Source: Stenotrophomonas sp. 610A2 (lineage in GTDB: Bacteria; Pseudomonadota; Gammaproteobacteria; Xanthomonadales; Xanthomonadaceae). Taken from it: 64,000 nucleotides of DNA. A program made the position numbers and the translations under genes. The number at the start of each line of letters is the position of its first letter. The first letter of the stretch is position 1. Shown in pieces: positions 53,623-63,337 of the stretch. The stretch covers positions 2,418,001 to 2,482,000 of the forward strand of contig NZ_CP130832.1 in assembly GCF_030549615.1 (NCBI RefSeq). The letters run 5' to 3'. The notes beneath the pieces were generated by a model. The model worked only from the letters and a program-made list of their open reading frames with translations, had not been told where the DNA came from and ran no database searches.

Positions 53623-54282
53623 TTAGCCAGCACCTGCATGTCCTGCAGCAACTGACAGCGCGAAAATTATCTGGGCCATATAGTAGAGCGGCAATCCCCA
53701 TAGCCGGTTGATCGCTCCCGGCGCTACGAAACGATTGCGGGCGACCGCAACGTCGGAGATCGCAAACATCACCGCACCCAGCGCAGGCAGCCACATTCCG
53801 GAGGCTCCACTTGCTGCGATTGCCAAGGCGCACATGGCAACAATGGCTGTCACGTAAGCGCCAACGGCGCCGCGATAGAACGCCTTCAAGTAGTTCCAGA
53901 GCCATGCCATAACCGCGACTCCGACGCAGCCCATGGCGGCGAACCCCGCAAGCAACGCGGTGGCCGCAATGGGTCTTGATGCAAACGCAATGGCATAAGC
54001 CACATGCGCTAGCAGGAAGCTGGCCAGCCCAAACAGGAAGATTCGGCTTTTCTGAGACAGCAGGAAGACATCGCCCACCCAACTCAGCGCAAGCCCAAGC
54101 AGGATCCATTGGCCGTAGGACGAAGCCGTCGCGCCGAGCTGAAGCGCCAAAGCTAGGAATGCGGTACTTGCGGCAACTTTCAGCAGGGCTTTGCCTGCTT
54201 TCCAGCCGCGGTACTCGCAGAACAGCAGCGCAGCACAGGCGGCGAGGCAAGCGATTATTGTGCAACTTGTTGCAGTAGGCAT
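53623..54282 (-). CDS. Lysoplasmalogenase (YhhN family)
   Basis: 219 residues, about eight membrane helices. The conserved YhhN features are WVGDVFLLS (about 67-75), the D in AISDVAVARNRF and the C-terminal WGLPLYYMAQIIF. YhhN/TMEM86 enzymes cleave the vinyl-ether bond of lysoplasmalogen in the inner membrane; in many bacteria without plasmalogens the substrate is unclear. It is divergent from fdhD, with about 300 bp between. Confidence 0.85.
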   Translation of the reverse strand: MPTATSCTIIACLAACAALLFCEYRGWKAGKALLKVAASTAFLALALQLGATASSYGQWILLGLALSWVGDVFLLSQKSRIFLFGLASFLLAHVAYAIAFASRPIAATALLAGFAAMGCVGVAVMAWLWNYLKAFYRGAVGAYVTAIVAMCALAIAASGASGMWLPALGAVMFAISDVAVARNRFVAPGAINRLWGLPLYYMAQIIFALSVAAGHAGAG

Positions 54283-54583
54283 GGTGATCGGCGTTTCCCC
54301 AACGCTGCAGTGATGTCAAGCTGAAAGTGCGGCGCGAAGGCGCGAACTATCGGCCATGGTTACGGTGACCAGAGGACGAACGGAATCGCAGCCAGCCTCT
54401 ATACCAAGATTGCCTTGGCCGGTGCCGCCGGGGCAACAGGGTCGGTCCAGACCGGGAGATGGGCATTTATATGTCTGTTGCACCCGCGTGGCCGTACTCA
54501 TCACAGGGTTGAGCTATTCTTCCCCCAAGAAGCGCATTCCAGTACTCCACATCGCTCAGCCAAGCCGACAGGTCGCCGCCCGC
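54283..54583. other. Divergent promoter region of yhhN and fdhD
   Basis: About 300 bp. The fdhD frame is open back to 54356 but residues before the ATG at 54584 are unlike the family. I see no perfect operator here. Confidence 0.35.
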
Positions 54584-55444
54584 ATGTCCAGAGTCGATCC
54601 AACTTCTGTTGACGAAAGACCACTTGGAGTCACCGCTCGACGCACCGTCCGCTGGTGCAAGGGCACACGGAGCGCCATTGTCGATAGCGTGGCCGAGGAA
54701 GTGCCCGTCGCGATGCGCTACAACGGCGAGCCCTTCTCGGTAATGATGGCCACACCGTCAGATCTCGAAGATCTGGCGTTGGGTTTCTCGCTGACCGAAG
54801 GGCTCATCACCGATGCCTCGGAGTTGATCGGGGTCGAAGTACGCCCGTGCATTGAGGGCATAGAGCTGCACATGCAGGTATCCCTTGCTGCACCTGCAGC
54901 TACGCTATCAGCGGCGTCCAGTCGGGCCTTGCCCGGCCGTAGCGGCTGCGGCTTATGCGGTGCACGATTGCTGGAAGACGTGGTGCGGCTGGCACCGCCG
55001 ATTCAGGCGCCATCGACGTTTCCACTCGCCTCACTTCGGTTGGCTCTGTCCTCGCTTCCCGCAATGCAGCCCTTGAACCTCGCCTCGGGCTCCACCCATG
55101 CCGCGGCATGGGTGGAGTTGGACGGGCGAATCTCGCACGTTCGAGAGGATGTCGGTAGGCACAACGCATTGGACAAGCTGGTCGGCGGCCTGCGTCGCGG
55201 GTCCGTCTCTACCGAAGCGGGCCTCGCCCTTATTTCGAGCCGGGCCAGTTATGAAATGGTGAGCAAGGCCGCCCACGCTGGCATGGCCGTTGTTGCTGCC
55301 GTTTCTGCGCCCACGGCGCTTGCCATCGATCTGGCCAACGCAGCTGGCATCTGCCTGATCGGCTTCGCCCGGCGTGATCGATTCAACGTGTATTCGCACC
55401 CGGAACGGTTGCTGGGATTTGAAGATCCGAACAAGGAATGGTGA
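54584..55444 (+). CDS. fdhD: Formate dehydrogenase sulfurtransferase FdhD
   Basis: 286 residues. The family motif C122-G-L-C125-G is present, with DLALGFSLTEG (about 62-72), HVREDVGRHNALDKL and SSRASYEMV. FdhD carries sulfur from a cysteine desulfurase to the molybdenum cofactor and inserts it into formate dehydrogenase. It is directly followed by an FdhF/YdeP-type molybdoenzyme gene, which is its expected client. ATG at 54584 gives the typical length. Confidence 0.93.
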   Translation: MSRVDPTSVDERPLGVTARRTVRWCKGTRSAIVDSVAEEVPVAMRYNGEPFSVMMATPSDLEDLALGFSLTEGLITDASELIGVEVRPCIEGIELHMQVSLAAPAATLSAASSRALPGRSGCGLCGARLLEDVVRLAPPIQAPSTFPLASLRLALSSLPAMQPLNLASGSTHAAAWVELDGRISHVREDVGRHNALDKLVGGLRRGSVSTEAGLALISSRASYEMVSKAAHAGMAVVAAVSAPTALAIDLANAAGICLIGFARRDRFNVYSHPERLLGFEDPNKEW

Positions 55445-55743
55445 AGACCAGGAATCAGCCAGCGGAAAGCAACAGAGCGCCCGCGCCGTGAAATCACGTG
55501 GAAACAACATTCGCACGCTCAGTGTTGCAGTCGGATCTGGAGTTGCCCCGTCGTCTGGAGTGAGATCCTGGAGGCATCGCTTGGGAAACCCGCTTGACGA
55601 TCACACCGTCCTGACTGGGTTTGAAGGTGCCGACCGGAAGCAGACGTTCGACAGCCCGTCGCAAGTGACAACGGCCGCCGGGAGCAGGTGTCGGGTTCGC
55701 CCTCCCCTTCTTCGATGTACCCCTGAGAGAGTGAGGCTTCAAC
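55445..55743. other. Gap between fdhD and the molybdoenzyme gene
   Basis: About 300 bp with no convincing gene. It may hold a separate promoter for the molybdoenzyme; no clear operator was found. Confidence 0.35.
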
Positions 55744-58020
55744 ATGACCGAGAAGGACATCCCCGGCATTCGCCAATACGATGCTCCGGCAGGCGGCTGG
55801 GGAGCGCTGCGGGCTACTGCGAAGGCAATCAGTGATCAGATGGCCGCCCCGGAGGCCGCGGTCACCTTGTTCCGGACCAACAAGCCGGAAGGCTTCGATT
55901 GTCCCGGCTGCGCGTGGCCTGACCGCAAGCACACTTCGACCTTCCAGTTCTGCGAGAACGGCGCGAAGGCGGTGACCTGGGAAGCCACCAGGAAGCGGGT
56001 CACCCCGGAGTTCTTCGCGGCAAACACCGTTTCCTCGCTTCTGGAAATGACGGATTTCCAGTTGGAGGATCAGGGGCGTCTGACCCATCCCTTGGCCTAC
56101 AACCCGGAGAAGGACATCTATGAGGCCGTGGAATGGGATGACGCGCTCAGCCGGATCGGGCAAATCCTGCGCGATCAGCCCGACCCGAACATGGTTGAGT
56201 TCTACACCTCCGGGCGCGCTTCCAACGAGGCTGCGTTCCTTTACCAGATATTCGCCCGTGAATACGGGACGAACAATTTCCCCGACTGCTCCAACATGTG
56301 CCATGAGGCAACCAGCGTTGGCCTTCCGTCGTCGATAGGTATCGGCAAGGGCACCGTCTCGCTGGATGATTTCGATGCCTGCGAGCTGATCATTTCCATC
56401 GGGCACAATCCTGGAACCAACCACCCCCGCATGATGGGAACGCTGCACGAGGTCGCACGCCGCGGCGCCCCCATCATCGTGCTCAATCCCCTGCGTGAGC
56501 GCGCCCTGGAACGCTTTGCCGATCCGCAGGACCCGCTGGAGATGGCGACACTCGGGGCAACGGAAATCGCCTCTTCCTATCTGCAGCCGCGCATAGGCGG
56601 CGATGCCGCAGCACTGAAAGGCATCATGAAGGCCCTGCTGGAGATGGACGCGGCCGAGGGTAGAGACGCCGGGATTCTGGATCGCGCGTTCATTGAAGAA
56701 CACACCCGGGGATTCGACGCCCTCGCCGAAGACTTGCAGGCAGCGAGTTGGGACGGAATCGTGTCCGAATCCGGCTTGCTTGAGGATGACCTGCGCAAGG
56801 TCGCCCAAGCCTATGCCAAGTCCAACGCGACCATCATCACCTACGGCATGGGGATCACCCAGCACAGCACGGGCACCAGGAACGTCCAGCAGATCGCCAA
56901 CCTGCTGCTCCTGCGAGGCAACTTTGGAAAGCCCGGTGCAGGCATTTGCCCACTACGTGGGCACTCCAACGTCCAGGGTGACCGCAGCGTCGGCATTACC
57001 GAGAAGCCAAGCGCAGAGATGATCGATCGGATCGAGAAGCGGTTCGGATTCCGCGCCCCAGAAGATCATGGTCACGATGCCGTTGCTGCCATGCAGGCCA
57101 TCATCGAAGGCCGATCGACCGTACTGATCTGTCTCGGCGGCAATCTGGCGGTGGCGCTCCCCGATGGCGACGCCTGCTTCGCCGGCATGCGCGGGCTCGT
57201 GATGTCGGTACACATTGCAACCAAGCTCAATCGAAGTCATCTGCTGGTCGGCAAGAACACCTTCATCCTGCCCTGCCTCGGCCGAACCGAGCTGGACATC
57301 CAAGCCACCGGGCCGCAGGCAGTCACCGTCGAAGACTCAATGTCGATGGTGCATGCATCGCGCGGAAAGCTGAAGCCAGCCTCCGAACAACTGCGTTCCG
57401 AGCCGGCAATCGTTGCCGGCATTGCCAGTGCAGCCCTGCCATCAAGTCGCGTGCAGTGGATGGATTTGGTGGCCGACTACGATCTGATACGCGAGGCCAT
57501 CGAAGCGGTATTCCCAGATTTTTCAGACTACAACGCCAGAATCCGGATTCCGGGTGGCTTCCGCCTGCCACTGCCGCCTACTGAACGCATCTGGCGCACT
57601 GCATCGGGCAAGGCCGAGTTCCTTCGCTTCCCGGGGCTGGCCGAAGACCCAAAACCTGCTGACAAGGCGGTACTCAAGCTGGCAACCATTCGGAGCCACG
57701 ACCAGTACAACACCACCATCTACAGCCTGGATGATCGCTACCGCGGTGTCTTTGGTCGCCGCGATGTCGTGTTTATGAACGAAGCGGACATGGTCGAGCG
57801 CGGGATCCAGCAGGGCGATTGGATTCGTATCAGGACGGCGCTGGACAACGAGGGCGACAGGTTGCTTGAGAACGTCATCGCAGTGAGCTACCAGATTTCC
57901 CGTGGCTCAGTAGCAACTTATTACCCCGAGGGAAACTGCCTAATCCCGCTGAGCTACATCGACCCTGCCAGTGGCACGCCTTCCTACAAATCAGTGCCGG
58001 TGCACATCAGCCGGGCGTAG
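55744..58020 (+). CDS. FdhF/YdeP-type molybdopterin oxidoreductase
   Basis: 758 residues, cytoplasmic (no Tat signal). The N-terminus has C53-P-G-C56-A-W-P-D and C70, the YdeP pattern, in place of the four-Cys iron-sulfur motif of FdhH. The probable molybdenum-ligating Cys is C187 in DCSNMCHEATS. Molybdopterin-binding segments include GHNPGTNHPR, GMGITQH and the C-terminal Molydop_binding domain (YNTTIYSLDDRYRG). YdeP has been linked to acid resistance; the true substrate is not settled, though FdhD adjacency argues for formate-like chemistry and a sulfurated cofactor. Confidence 0.9.
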   Translation: MTEKDIPGIRQYDAPAGGWGALRATAKAISDQMAAPEAAVTLFRTNKPEGFDCPGCAWPDRKHTSTFQFCENGAKAVTWEATRKRVTPEFFAANTVSSLLEMTDFQLEDQGRLTHPLAYNPEKDIYEAVEWDDALSRIGQILRDQPDPNMVEFYTSGRASNEAAFLYQIFAREYGTNNFPDCSNMCHEATSVGLPSSIGIGKGTVSLDDFDACELIISIGHNPGTNHPRMMGTLHEVARRGAPIIVLNPLRERALERFADPQDPLEMATLGATEIASSYLQPRIGGDAAALKGIMKALLEMDAAEGRDAGILDRAFIEEHTRGFDALAEDLQAASWDGIVSESGLLEDDLRKVAQAYAKSNATIITYGMGITQHSTGTRNVQQIANLLLLRGNFGKPGAGICPLRGHSNVQGDRSVGITEKPSAEMIDRIEKRFGFRAPEDHGHDAVAAMQAIIEGRSTVLICLGGNLAVALPDGDACFAGMRGLVMSVHIATKLNRSHLLVGKNTFILPCLGRTELDIQATGPQAVTVEDSMSMVHASRGKLKPASEQLRSEPAIVAGIASAALPSSRVQWMDLVADYDLIREAIEAVFPDFSDYNARIRIPGGFRLPLPPTERIWRTASGKAEFLRFPGLAEDPKPADKAVLKLATIRSHDQYNTTIYSLDDRYRGVFGRRDVVFMNEADMVERGIQQGDWIRIRTALDNEGDRLLENVIAVSYQISRGSVATYYPEGNCLIPLSYIDPASGTPSYKSVPVHISRA

Positions 58021-58102
58021 TCACCTTCCTACCTTCGTGGCGATTGGTGGTTGAAGGGTATCGGGCGGGAGGCTTCCTGGGGCGTTGCTTCATGACGCGG
58101 CC

Positions 58103-59665
58103 TCAACTCTCTCCCGCAGGACCGCCCTTCCCCGCCGCGAACGCGAGGAACTGGTGGATGGGAAGCGCCTTCGCATATAGCCAGCCCTGCCCGAACTGCA
58201 CATCGGAGTGCTTCAGATAGCCTTCCTGTTCCAGCGTCTCGATTCCTTCGGCGATGACCATCAGCTTCAGGGCATGCGCCATGTTGATGATGTGGTCCGC
58301 CACGATGCTCTGCGCGGCGTCAGCGCCGATAACACGGGTAAAGGACTTGTCTATCTTGAGTGCGTCAAGCGAGAGGCCTTCCAGCAGGGAAAGGCTCGAA
58401 TAGCCGGTACCGAAGTCATCAATGGTGATCCGGTAGCCAAGGGAGCGGGCGTTGCCGATCACCGCTGCAGCCGCTGCGGCATTGATGAACCCCCGTTCGG
58501 TGATCTCCAGCCAGATCTGTGTCGGCTGGAGACCTGCCTTGGCCACTGCTGCGTTCAAGCCATGCAGGAACCGCCCACTCTCCATCTCATTGGCGGGTAT
58601 GTTGATAGCAAGATGGGCATCAGCATGCCCACGCAGATACTGGCTCATTTCGGCCACGCCTACGTCGATCACCAGGTCGGTCAGCGGTGAGATGAGGCCG
58701 GTGGCCTCCGCCAGCGGAATGAACTGGTCAGGGAATGCCATCGGCGTACCTGGCCGCTGCCACCTGACCAGCGCTTCGGCACCGATGCACAGCCCAGTCG
58801 CAAGGTTGATGATCGGCTGGTAATGAACCACGAACTCCCTGTTCCTGATCGCCAACTCCAGCGTCTTCGCCGGCGACAGCTGCTGCCTCGATACCCAGAT
58901 GATGAGGCCGATCAGGATCAACGAGATCGCCGCGCCGATGGGTAACAGGTAACGCCAGTCCATGCCCGCCGTGGCTCCGGTCAGTGCGGTATCGGTCAGC
59001 GCAAAGGCGACGAGGCCAGCCACAGGTCGGGAGGAGAATGCGTATCCAGCGCCACTGCCCGGATCCGCTCCCGCAAGCAGTCTCTGCATCACCTGCGGTT
59101 TGACGACCCCTGAGGCTTCGAGAACCCGCCCGTCCCGACTCGCCACGCCATACACGACCTGGGTACTGATCACCAGGTCGGTAAGCCTGCCCGGGGTAAT
59201 CAGCACACCATAGTCACCGCGGCGGACCTCCACCCGGGGCTCTCCCCTGAACAACCTGGGCAACTCGGCATAGGAGAGTGTGCTGCCGTCGCCAAGATCC
59301 AGATCCGCATCGCCGGCCGGCACTGGTGGCGAGATCACGCCAAGCCGGGTGCACACCAGCTGACCATCCCGGAAGTAACCAAGATCCTCGATGCTGCGCG
59401 CATCGGCGACCACCTGTCCCATCTCCTTCAAGTGTTCCGGCGAGCAGTCGGCTCTATCGATGCGGCCGGCACGCAGCAGTGCTCGCTTGGCATCATCCAG
59501 CGTTCGCTCGGTGCGCTTTGCAGTGGATGCGGCGACATCGTCCAGATGCTGTTGCTGCGAGCCCAGCGCCTGCTCGCGCTGCACCCAGGACAAGCCGATC
59601 AACGGAAGAACACCCGCCGCAATTGCCAGAACGCCGGCGGCAAGCAGTACCGATTTCCGTCTCAT
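58103..59665 (-). CDS. CSS-motif EAL phosphodiesterase
   Basis: 520 residues. Two membrane helices (about 7-25 and 245-265) enclose a periplasmic domain with paired cysteines (DCSPEHL and LVCTRLG), the arrangement of the redox-sensing CSS-motif domain. The cytoplasmic EAL domain has an intact EALVRW, N in INIPANEME, ITERG, DDFGTGYSS, KIDKSF, EGIET and QGWLYAKA, so it should hydrolyse cyclic-di-GMP. No GGDEF is present. The start at 59665 gives a good first helix. It lies between the molybdoenzyme and modE genes. Confidence 0.92.
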   Translation of the reverse strand: MRRKSVLLAAGVLAIAAGVLPLIGLSWVQREQALGSQQQHLDDVAASTAKRTERTLDDAKRALLRAGRIDRADCSPEHLKEMGQVVADARSIEDLGYFRDGQLVCTRLGVISPPVPAGDADLDLGDGSTLSYAELPRLFRGEPRVEVRRGDYGVLITPGRLTDLVISTQVVYGVASRDGRVLEASGVVKPQVMQRLLAGADPGSGAGYAFSSRPVAGLVAFALTDTALTGATAGMDWRYLLPIGAAISLILIGLIIWVSRQQLSPAKTLELAIRNREFVVHYQPIINLATGLCIGAEALVRWQRPGTPMAFPDQFIPLAEATGLISPLTDLVIDVGVAEMSQYLRGHADAHLAINIPANEMESGRFLHGLNAAVAKAGLQPTQIWLEITERGFINAAAAAAVIGNARSLGYRITIDDFGTGYSSLSLLEGLSLDALKIDKSFTRVIGADAAQSIVADHIINMAHALKLMVIAEGIETLEQEGYLKHSDVQFGQGWLYAKALPIHQFLAFAAGKGGPAGES

Positions 59666-59822
59666 GCAACCCCGCCGTCTCGGCACGCATCCAATCCGGT
59701 CAGCGTACCGCAAAGGCGCTGGTCATCGCAGCGTGCGAAGCCGTCAGGCGGACGGGGGGCCGATCAGGCCGTCAATGTCGAGTCCCGGCGGGCTTGGCCC
59801 CGACCAAAGCCCTGCCCGCATT

Positions 59823-60629
59823 TCACATCGACACCCCAATGATCACACTGGAGGCATTGAACAGCACTGTCGCTGAGCTGCCTTCTTCCAGTTCCAACGC
59901 CTCAGTTGCGGCACGCGTGATTACCGCGACAACACTGCAGCCATGGCCGATGTCCACCACCACTTCGTCGTTCACCGCACCCTCGGTTATCCGCGCGACT
60001 TTGCCGCTGAACTGGTTCCGCGCCGAGCATCGCGCGCTCCGGTCCTGCGCCAGAATCACCGAAGACGCCTTGACCAGCGCGTAGGCGGGCATACCTACCT
60101 CCAGCCCCAACGATTCCATGCTGCCGTGGGTGATGGTCGCAACAACCGTCAGCCCGGGCGCGACTTCAATCTGCACCTCATCGTTGACCGCACCGGCGGC
60201 GACAGCGCTGATCCTGCCGTGGAATTGATTGCGTGCGCTGGTGATCATGCCGATTCTCCGTATCAGTGCCATGTCTTCGTCGAGACCAGCGGGAGCCTGC
60301 TGGGATTGCAGAAAGGCGCGGTGCGCACGTTCCAGCTGCTCGAAGCGTGCAACCAGCTGGCGCCCGCGTTCGGTCAGTTGGGCGCCACCGCCGCCACGGC
60401 CGCCTACGCTGCGTGCCACCAGCGGTTCACCCGCTGCGGTGTTCATTGCGTCCACGGCATCCCAGGCATTCTTGTAGGTCATGCCCATCCGCTTGGCGGC
60501 CTGGCTGATCGACCCGCAGGCGTCGATGAAGCCCAGCAAGGCGAAGCGCCCACGACCGCCCAGGCTTTGCCCGGCCACGTTCAGCCATAGGCTGCCTTGC
60601 AGCTCAAGCAAAGGATCGGTCTCGCTCAT
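59823..60629 (-). CDS. modE: Molybdate-responsive regulator ModE
   Basis: 268 residues, full-length ModE: winged helix-turn-helix (1-110: FIDACGSISQAAKRMGMTYKNAWDAVDAMN, GG.GGGGA.LTERG), then two TOBE/Mop domains (128-195 and 200-268), each opening with SARNQF. ModE dimers bind molybdate and repress transport genes and activate some molybdoenzymes. A perfect ModE-like palindrome lies in the divergent promoter, so it is the probable regulator of the TonB receptor operon. Confidence 0.94.
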   Translation of the reverse strand: MSETDPLLELQGSLWLNVAGQSLGGRGRFALLGFIDACGSISQAAKRMGMTYKNAWDAVDAMNTAAGEPLVARSVGGRGGGGAQLTERGRQLVARFEQLERAHRAFLQSQQAPAGLDEDMALIRRIGMITSARNQFHGRISAVAAGAVNDEVQIEVAPGLTVVATITHGSMESLGLEVGMPAYALVKASSVILAQDRSARCSARNQFSGKVARITEGAVNDEVVVDIGHGCSVVAVITRAATEALELEEGSSATVLFNASSVIIGVSM

Positions 60630-60691
60630 CTTGTCTCGTCCTGCCTGCAGTAGCTGCTGAAAGTGTAAGGCCCGGGCGATCTCCTTCCGGC

Positions 60692-60705
60692 TTGATATCG
60701 ATCAA
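60692..60705. promoter_or_regulatory. FNR/Anr-type site TTGAT-N4-ATCAA
   Basis: TTGATATCGATCAA is an exact match to the FNR/Anr consensus, within CTTGAT/ATCAAG arms. Its centre (60698.5) is 41.5 bp from a proposed start near 60740, given a GAGAAT -10-like hexamer at 60728-60733, which is class II activator spacing. This start is inferred. Oxygen limitation would then induce the TonB operon. Confidence 0.6.
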
Positions 60706-60767
60706 GGACGACCTGGCGCTGGCCGCTGAGAATCCCCGCATCGGTCACGAAGTTGACCTCACCGCAC

Positions 60768-60791
60768 CGTTATATCATCTTGGATATAACG
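60768..60791. promoter_or_regulatory. ModE-like operator
   Basis: CGTTATAT and ATATAACG form a perfect 8+8 bp inverted repeat with an 8-bp spacer, as in the E. coli ModE operator pattern (CGNTATAT...ATATAACG). It lies 18 bp before the TonB receptor start and after the proposed transcription start, so molybdate-loaded ModE would block the operon. Confidence 0.8.
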
Positions 60792-60809
60792 AACCCGAGG
60801 AATGCGAGC

Positions 60810-62795
60810 ATGCGCACTTGTCGTTTCGTTCTGCCGCTGTCAGCCCTACTGCTACCCCTGTCCGCCGCAGCCGCCGATACGGCAGCCGCCCCGCCGGTTT
60901 TCACCTTGGGCAGCGTCGATGTCCATGCCGAGCGCGGCACCTCCCCTACCGTCGCCGAACGCAGCCTGGATGCTGACCGCATCCAGCAGCTGGATCGCAA
61001 TACCGTCGGCGATGCGGTCAGCGTACTGCCCGGCGTCAGCCTGGCGCGCAATTCCCGTAACGAGGACATGGTCTACCTGCGCGGTTTTGACCCCCGCCAG
61101 GTACCGGTGTTCCTTGATGGTGTTCCGCTCTATGTCCCATACGACGGCTATGTCGATTTCGGCCGTTTCACTACCTTCGACCTCGCCCGCATCGAAGTCG
61201 CGAGCGGCGCCGCTTCGCTGCTCTACGGCCCCAACATCCTGGGCGGCGCCATCAACCTGATCAGCCGGCGGCCAGAGCGCCCATTCGAGGCCGACCTGCG
61301 CCTAGGCATCGCGGATGGCGGCGAGCGCAAGGCAGCAGTGAACCTCGGCGGTCGCCAGGGAGATTGGTACTACCAGATCGGCTGGTCGATGCTGAAGGCG
61401 GATGAGTTCCCGCTTCCCGACGGATTCGTTGATTACAAACGCGTGCCTACAGACACCGGCGATGATCGCCGCAACGCCGACCGTGAGGACCGCAGGCTGT
61501 CATTCAAGCTCGGTTACATGCCCCGCGAAGGCGATGAATATGCGATCGGCTACGCACGCCAGGATGGCGAGAAGGGCAACCCGGTATATACCGGCACCGC
61601 ACGCAGCGGCATCCGCTACTGGCGCTGGCCGTGGTGGGACAAGGACAGCCTGTACTTCATCGGCAATACCCAGCTCGGCCAGCACACGACACTGCGCACC
61701 CGCCTGTACCGCGACACCTACGGCAACGGACTGGAGGCCTATACCGACGGCAGCTATCAGACCGCCTTGGACAACACCAGCTTCCCCAGCATCTACGACG
61801 ACAAGACGATCGGTGGCTCGCTCACCTTGGCCAACGATGCCCTGCCTCGCCAGCAGCTGCAGCTGGCGCTGCACTACAAGGAAGACCAGCACAGCGAGCG
61901 CAACCCGCACTCGCCGACCAAGGACTACCGCGATGTCACCACCTCGGTGGCGATTGAAGACCGCATCGCCTTGACCGACACCGCGCACCTGCGGGCAGGC
62001 ATCGGCTACGACCGCCGTGAGGCCAAACGTGTCTATTACTGGCCTACCGGCAGCGCCGACGCCACCAATGCCGTACTGGAATATGCGCAGCAGTTGGCGC
62101 CGGACCAGCAATGGTATGCAAGCGCCGCGCGGCGTACGCGCTTCCCCACCATCAAGGACCGCTACTCAGCCCGCATGGGCGCCGCCCTGCCCAACCCGGA
62201 CCTGGCACCTGAGCACGCCACCCATTTCGAACTGGGCCTGCGCGGTAGCTGGTGGCAAGGCAGCCAGCTGCAGGCAGCTGTGTTCCACAGCCACATTGAT
62301 GACCTGATCCAGACTGCGATAGTTGCCTCCACGGAGTGCGGCGGACGTACCTGCAACCAGGCGCAGAACATCGGCCGCGCCCGCAACGTCGGCTTGGAGC
62401 TCGGTCTGCAACAACATCTTGGCGACAACTGGAATCTGCAGGGCAGCTACACCTGGCTCCGCCGTACAAACCTGGAAAACCGCAACGTGGCCCTGCTCGA
62501 CACCCCGCGGCAGCGGCTGTTCATGGCGGTTGCCTGGCAGTTGCTGCCGCAGCTGCGACTGCAGGCAACGCTGGAGGCCGAACAAGGCCGCAAGGTCAGC
62601 TATGCCGACACTGCACGACCGGTGCGCGCCCTGCCGGGCTTCGGCACCACCGGGCTGAAAGCGAGCTGGTCGCCACGTGGCAATGTCGACTTCGATCTGG
62701 GTGTGCGCAGTATCGGCGACAAATGGTATGAGCTGGCCGACGGCTACCCGATGCCCGGCCGCACCTGGTTTGCCAACGCCAACTGGAAGTATTGA
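60810..62795 (+). CDS. TonB-dependent receptor under ModE-type control
   Basis: 661 residues. Signal peptide 1-22 (LPLSALLLPLSAAAA); TonB box near VFTLGSVDVHA; plug with DAVSVLPGVSLARNS and LYGPNILGGAINLISRRP; a barrel of about 22 strands ending WKY. No STN domain. The upstream palindrome and the adjoining DUF2478 and binding-protein genes point to molybdenum or tungsten, perhaps as an organic chelate, as the ligand. Sequence alone cannot exclude another metal chelate. ATG at 60810 chosen for the signal peptide. Confidence 0.9.
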   Translation: MRTCRFVLPLSALLLPLSAAAADTAAAPPVFTLGSVDVHAERGTSPTVAERSLDADRIQQLDRNTVGDAVSVLPGVSLARNSRNEDMVYLRGFDPRQVPVFLDGVPLYVPYDGYVDFGRFTTFDLARIEVASGAASLLYGPNILGGAINLISRRPERPFEADLRLGIADGGERKAAVNLGGRQGDWYYQIGWSMLKADEFPLPDGFVDYKRVPTDTGDDRRNADREDRRLSFKLGYMPREGDEYAIGYARQDGEKGNPVYTGTARSGIRYWRWPWWDKDSLYFIGNTQLGQHTTLRTRLYRDTYGNGLEAYTDGSYQTALDNTSFPSIYDDKTIGGSLTLANDALPRQQLQLALHYKEDQHSERNPHSPTKDYRDVTTSVAIEDRIALTDTAHLRAGIGYDRREAKRVYYWPTGSADATNAVLEYAQQLAPDQQWYASAARRTRFPTIKDRYSARMGAALPNPDLAPEHATHFELGLRGSWWQGSQLQAAVFHSHIDDLIQTAIVASTECGGRTCNQAQNIGRARNVGLELGLQQHLGDNWNLQGSYTWLRRTNLENRNVALLDTPRQRLFMAVAWQLLPQLRLQATLEAEQGRKVSYADTARPVRALPGFGTTGLKASWSPRGNVDFDLGVRSIGDKWYELADGYPMPGRTWFANANWKY

Positions 62796-62797
62796 GC

Positions 62798-63337
62798 ATG
62801 AGCAGTCTTCAACCAGCTCGCATCGCCGCCATCGTGCATGACGGCAACGGCGAGCCTGATGGCCTGCTGGCGGCATTCGCTGCCCGCCAGCTCACAGCAG
62901 GCCATCGGGTTCGCGGGCTGGTGCACCTTCCGCATGAGCCAAGCGCGACAGGCAAACGCATGGTGCTGATGGACGTGACCGATCCACACTCGCGTTACCC
63001 GATCAGCCAGGCGCTGGGCGCTGCTTCCTGTGGCTGCAATCTTGATCCCCGCGGCATCGCTGACGCCAGCGTGGTACTGCGTCGCGCAGCGCAGGAACCC
63101 GCGGCGCTGGTGATCGCCAATCGTTTCGGCACCTTGGAGTCACAGGGAGGTGGCATGGCCGACGAACTGCTGGCGCTGATGCTGGCCGGCATTCCCCTTC
63201 TCACAGCGGTGAAGCTGCCTTATCTGGATGCCTGGAGGGAGTTCACTGGCGGTATGGCGGTTGAGCTTCCCGCTACGGACCAGGCACTGCAGCAATGGTG
63301 GGATGACTGTCGTTCGCATGATCAGGAGGTGACATGA
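62798..63337 (+). CDS. DUF2478 family protein (molybdenum-associated)
   Basis: 179 residues, cytoplasmic. DUF2478 hallmarks: D21 region (GEPDGLLAAFA), RMVLMDVTD, C78-G-C-N-L-D-P84, IANRFGTLESQGGG (about 106-119), and GIPLLTAV...W. The fold resembles a P-loop-like nucleotide-binding protein; its role is unknown but it is frequently found beside molybdate transport genes. ATG at 62798 is 2 bp after the receptor stop. Its TGA overlaps the ATG of the next gene. Confidence 0.85.
   Translation: MSSLQPARIAAIVHDGNGEPDGLLAAFAARQLTAGHRVRGLVHLPHEPSATGKRMVLMDVTDPHSRYPISQALGAASCGCNLDPRGIADASVVLRRAAQEPAALVIANRFGTLESQGGGMADELLALMLAGIPLLTAVKLPYLDAWREFTGGMAVELPATDQALQQWWDDCRSHDQEVT

Noticed and set aside
53612..54319. 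235-codon minus-strand frame overlapping the lysoplasmalogenase gene
   Set aside because: The YhhN frame has the family motifs and membrane helices; the other is Arg/Cys-rich shadow.
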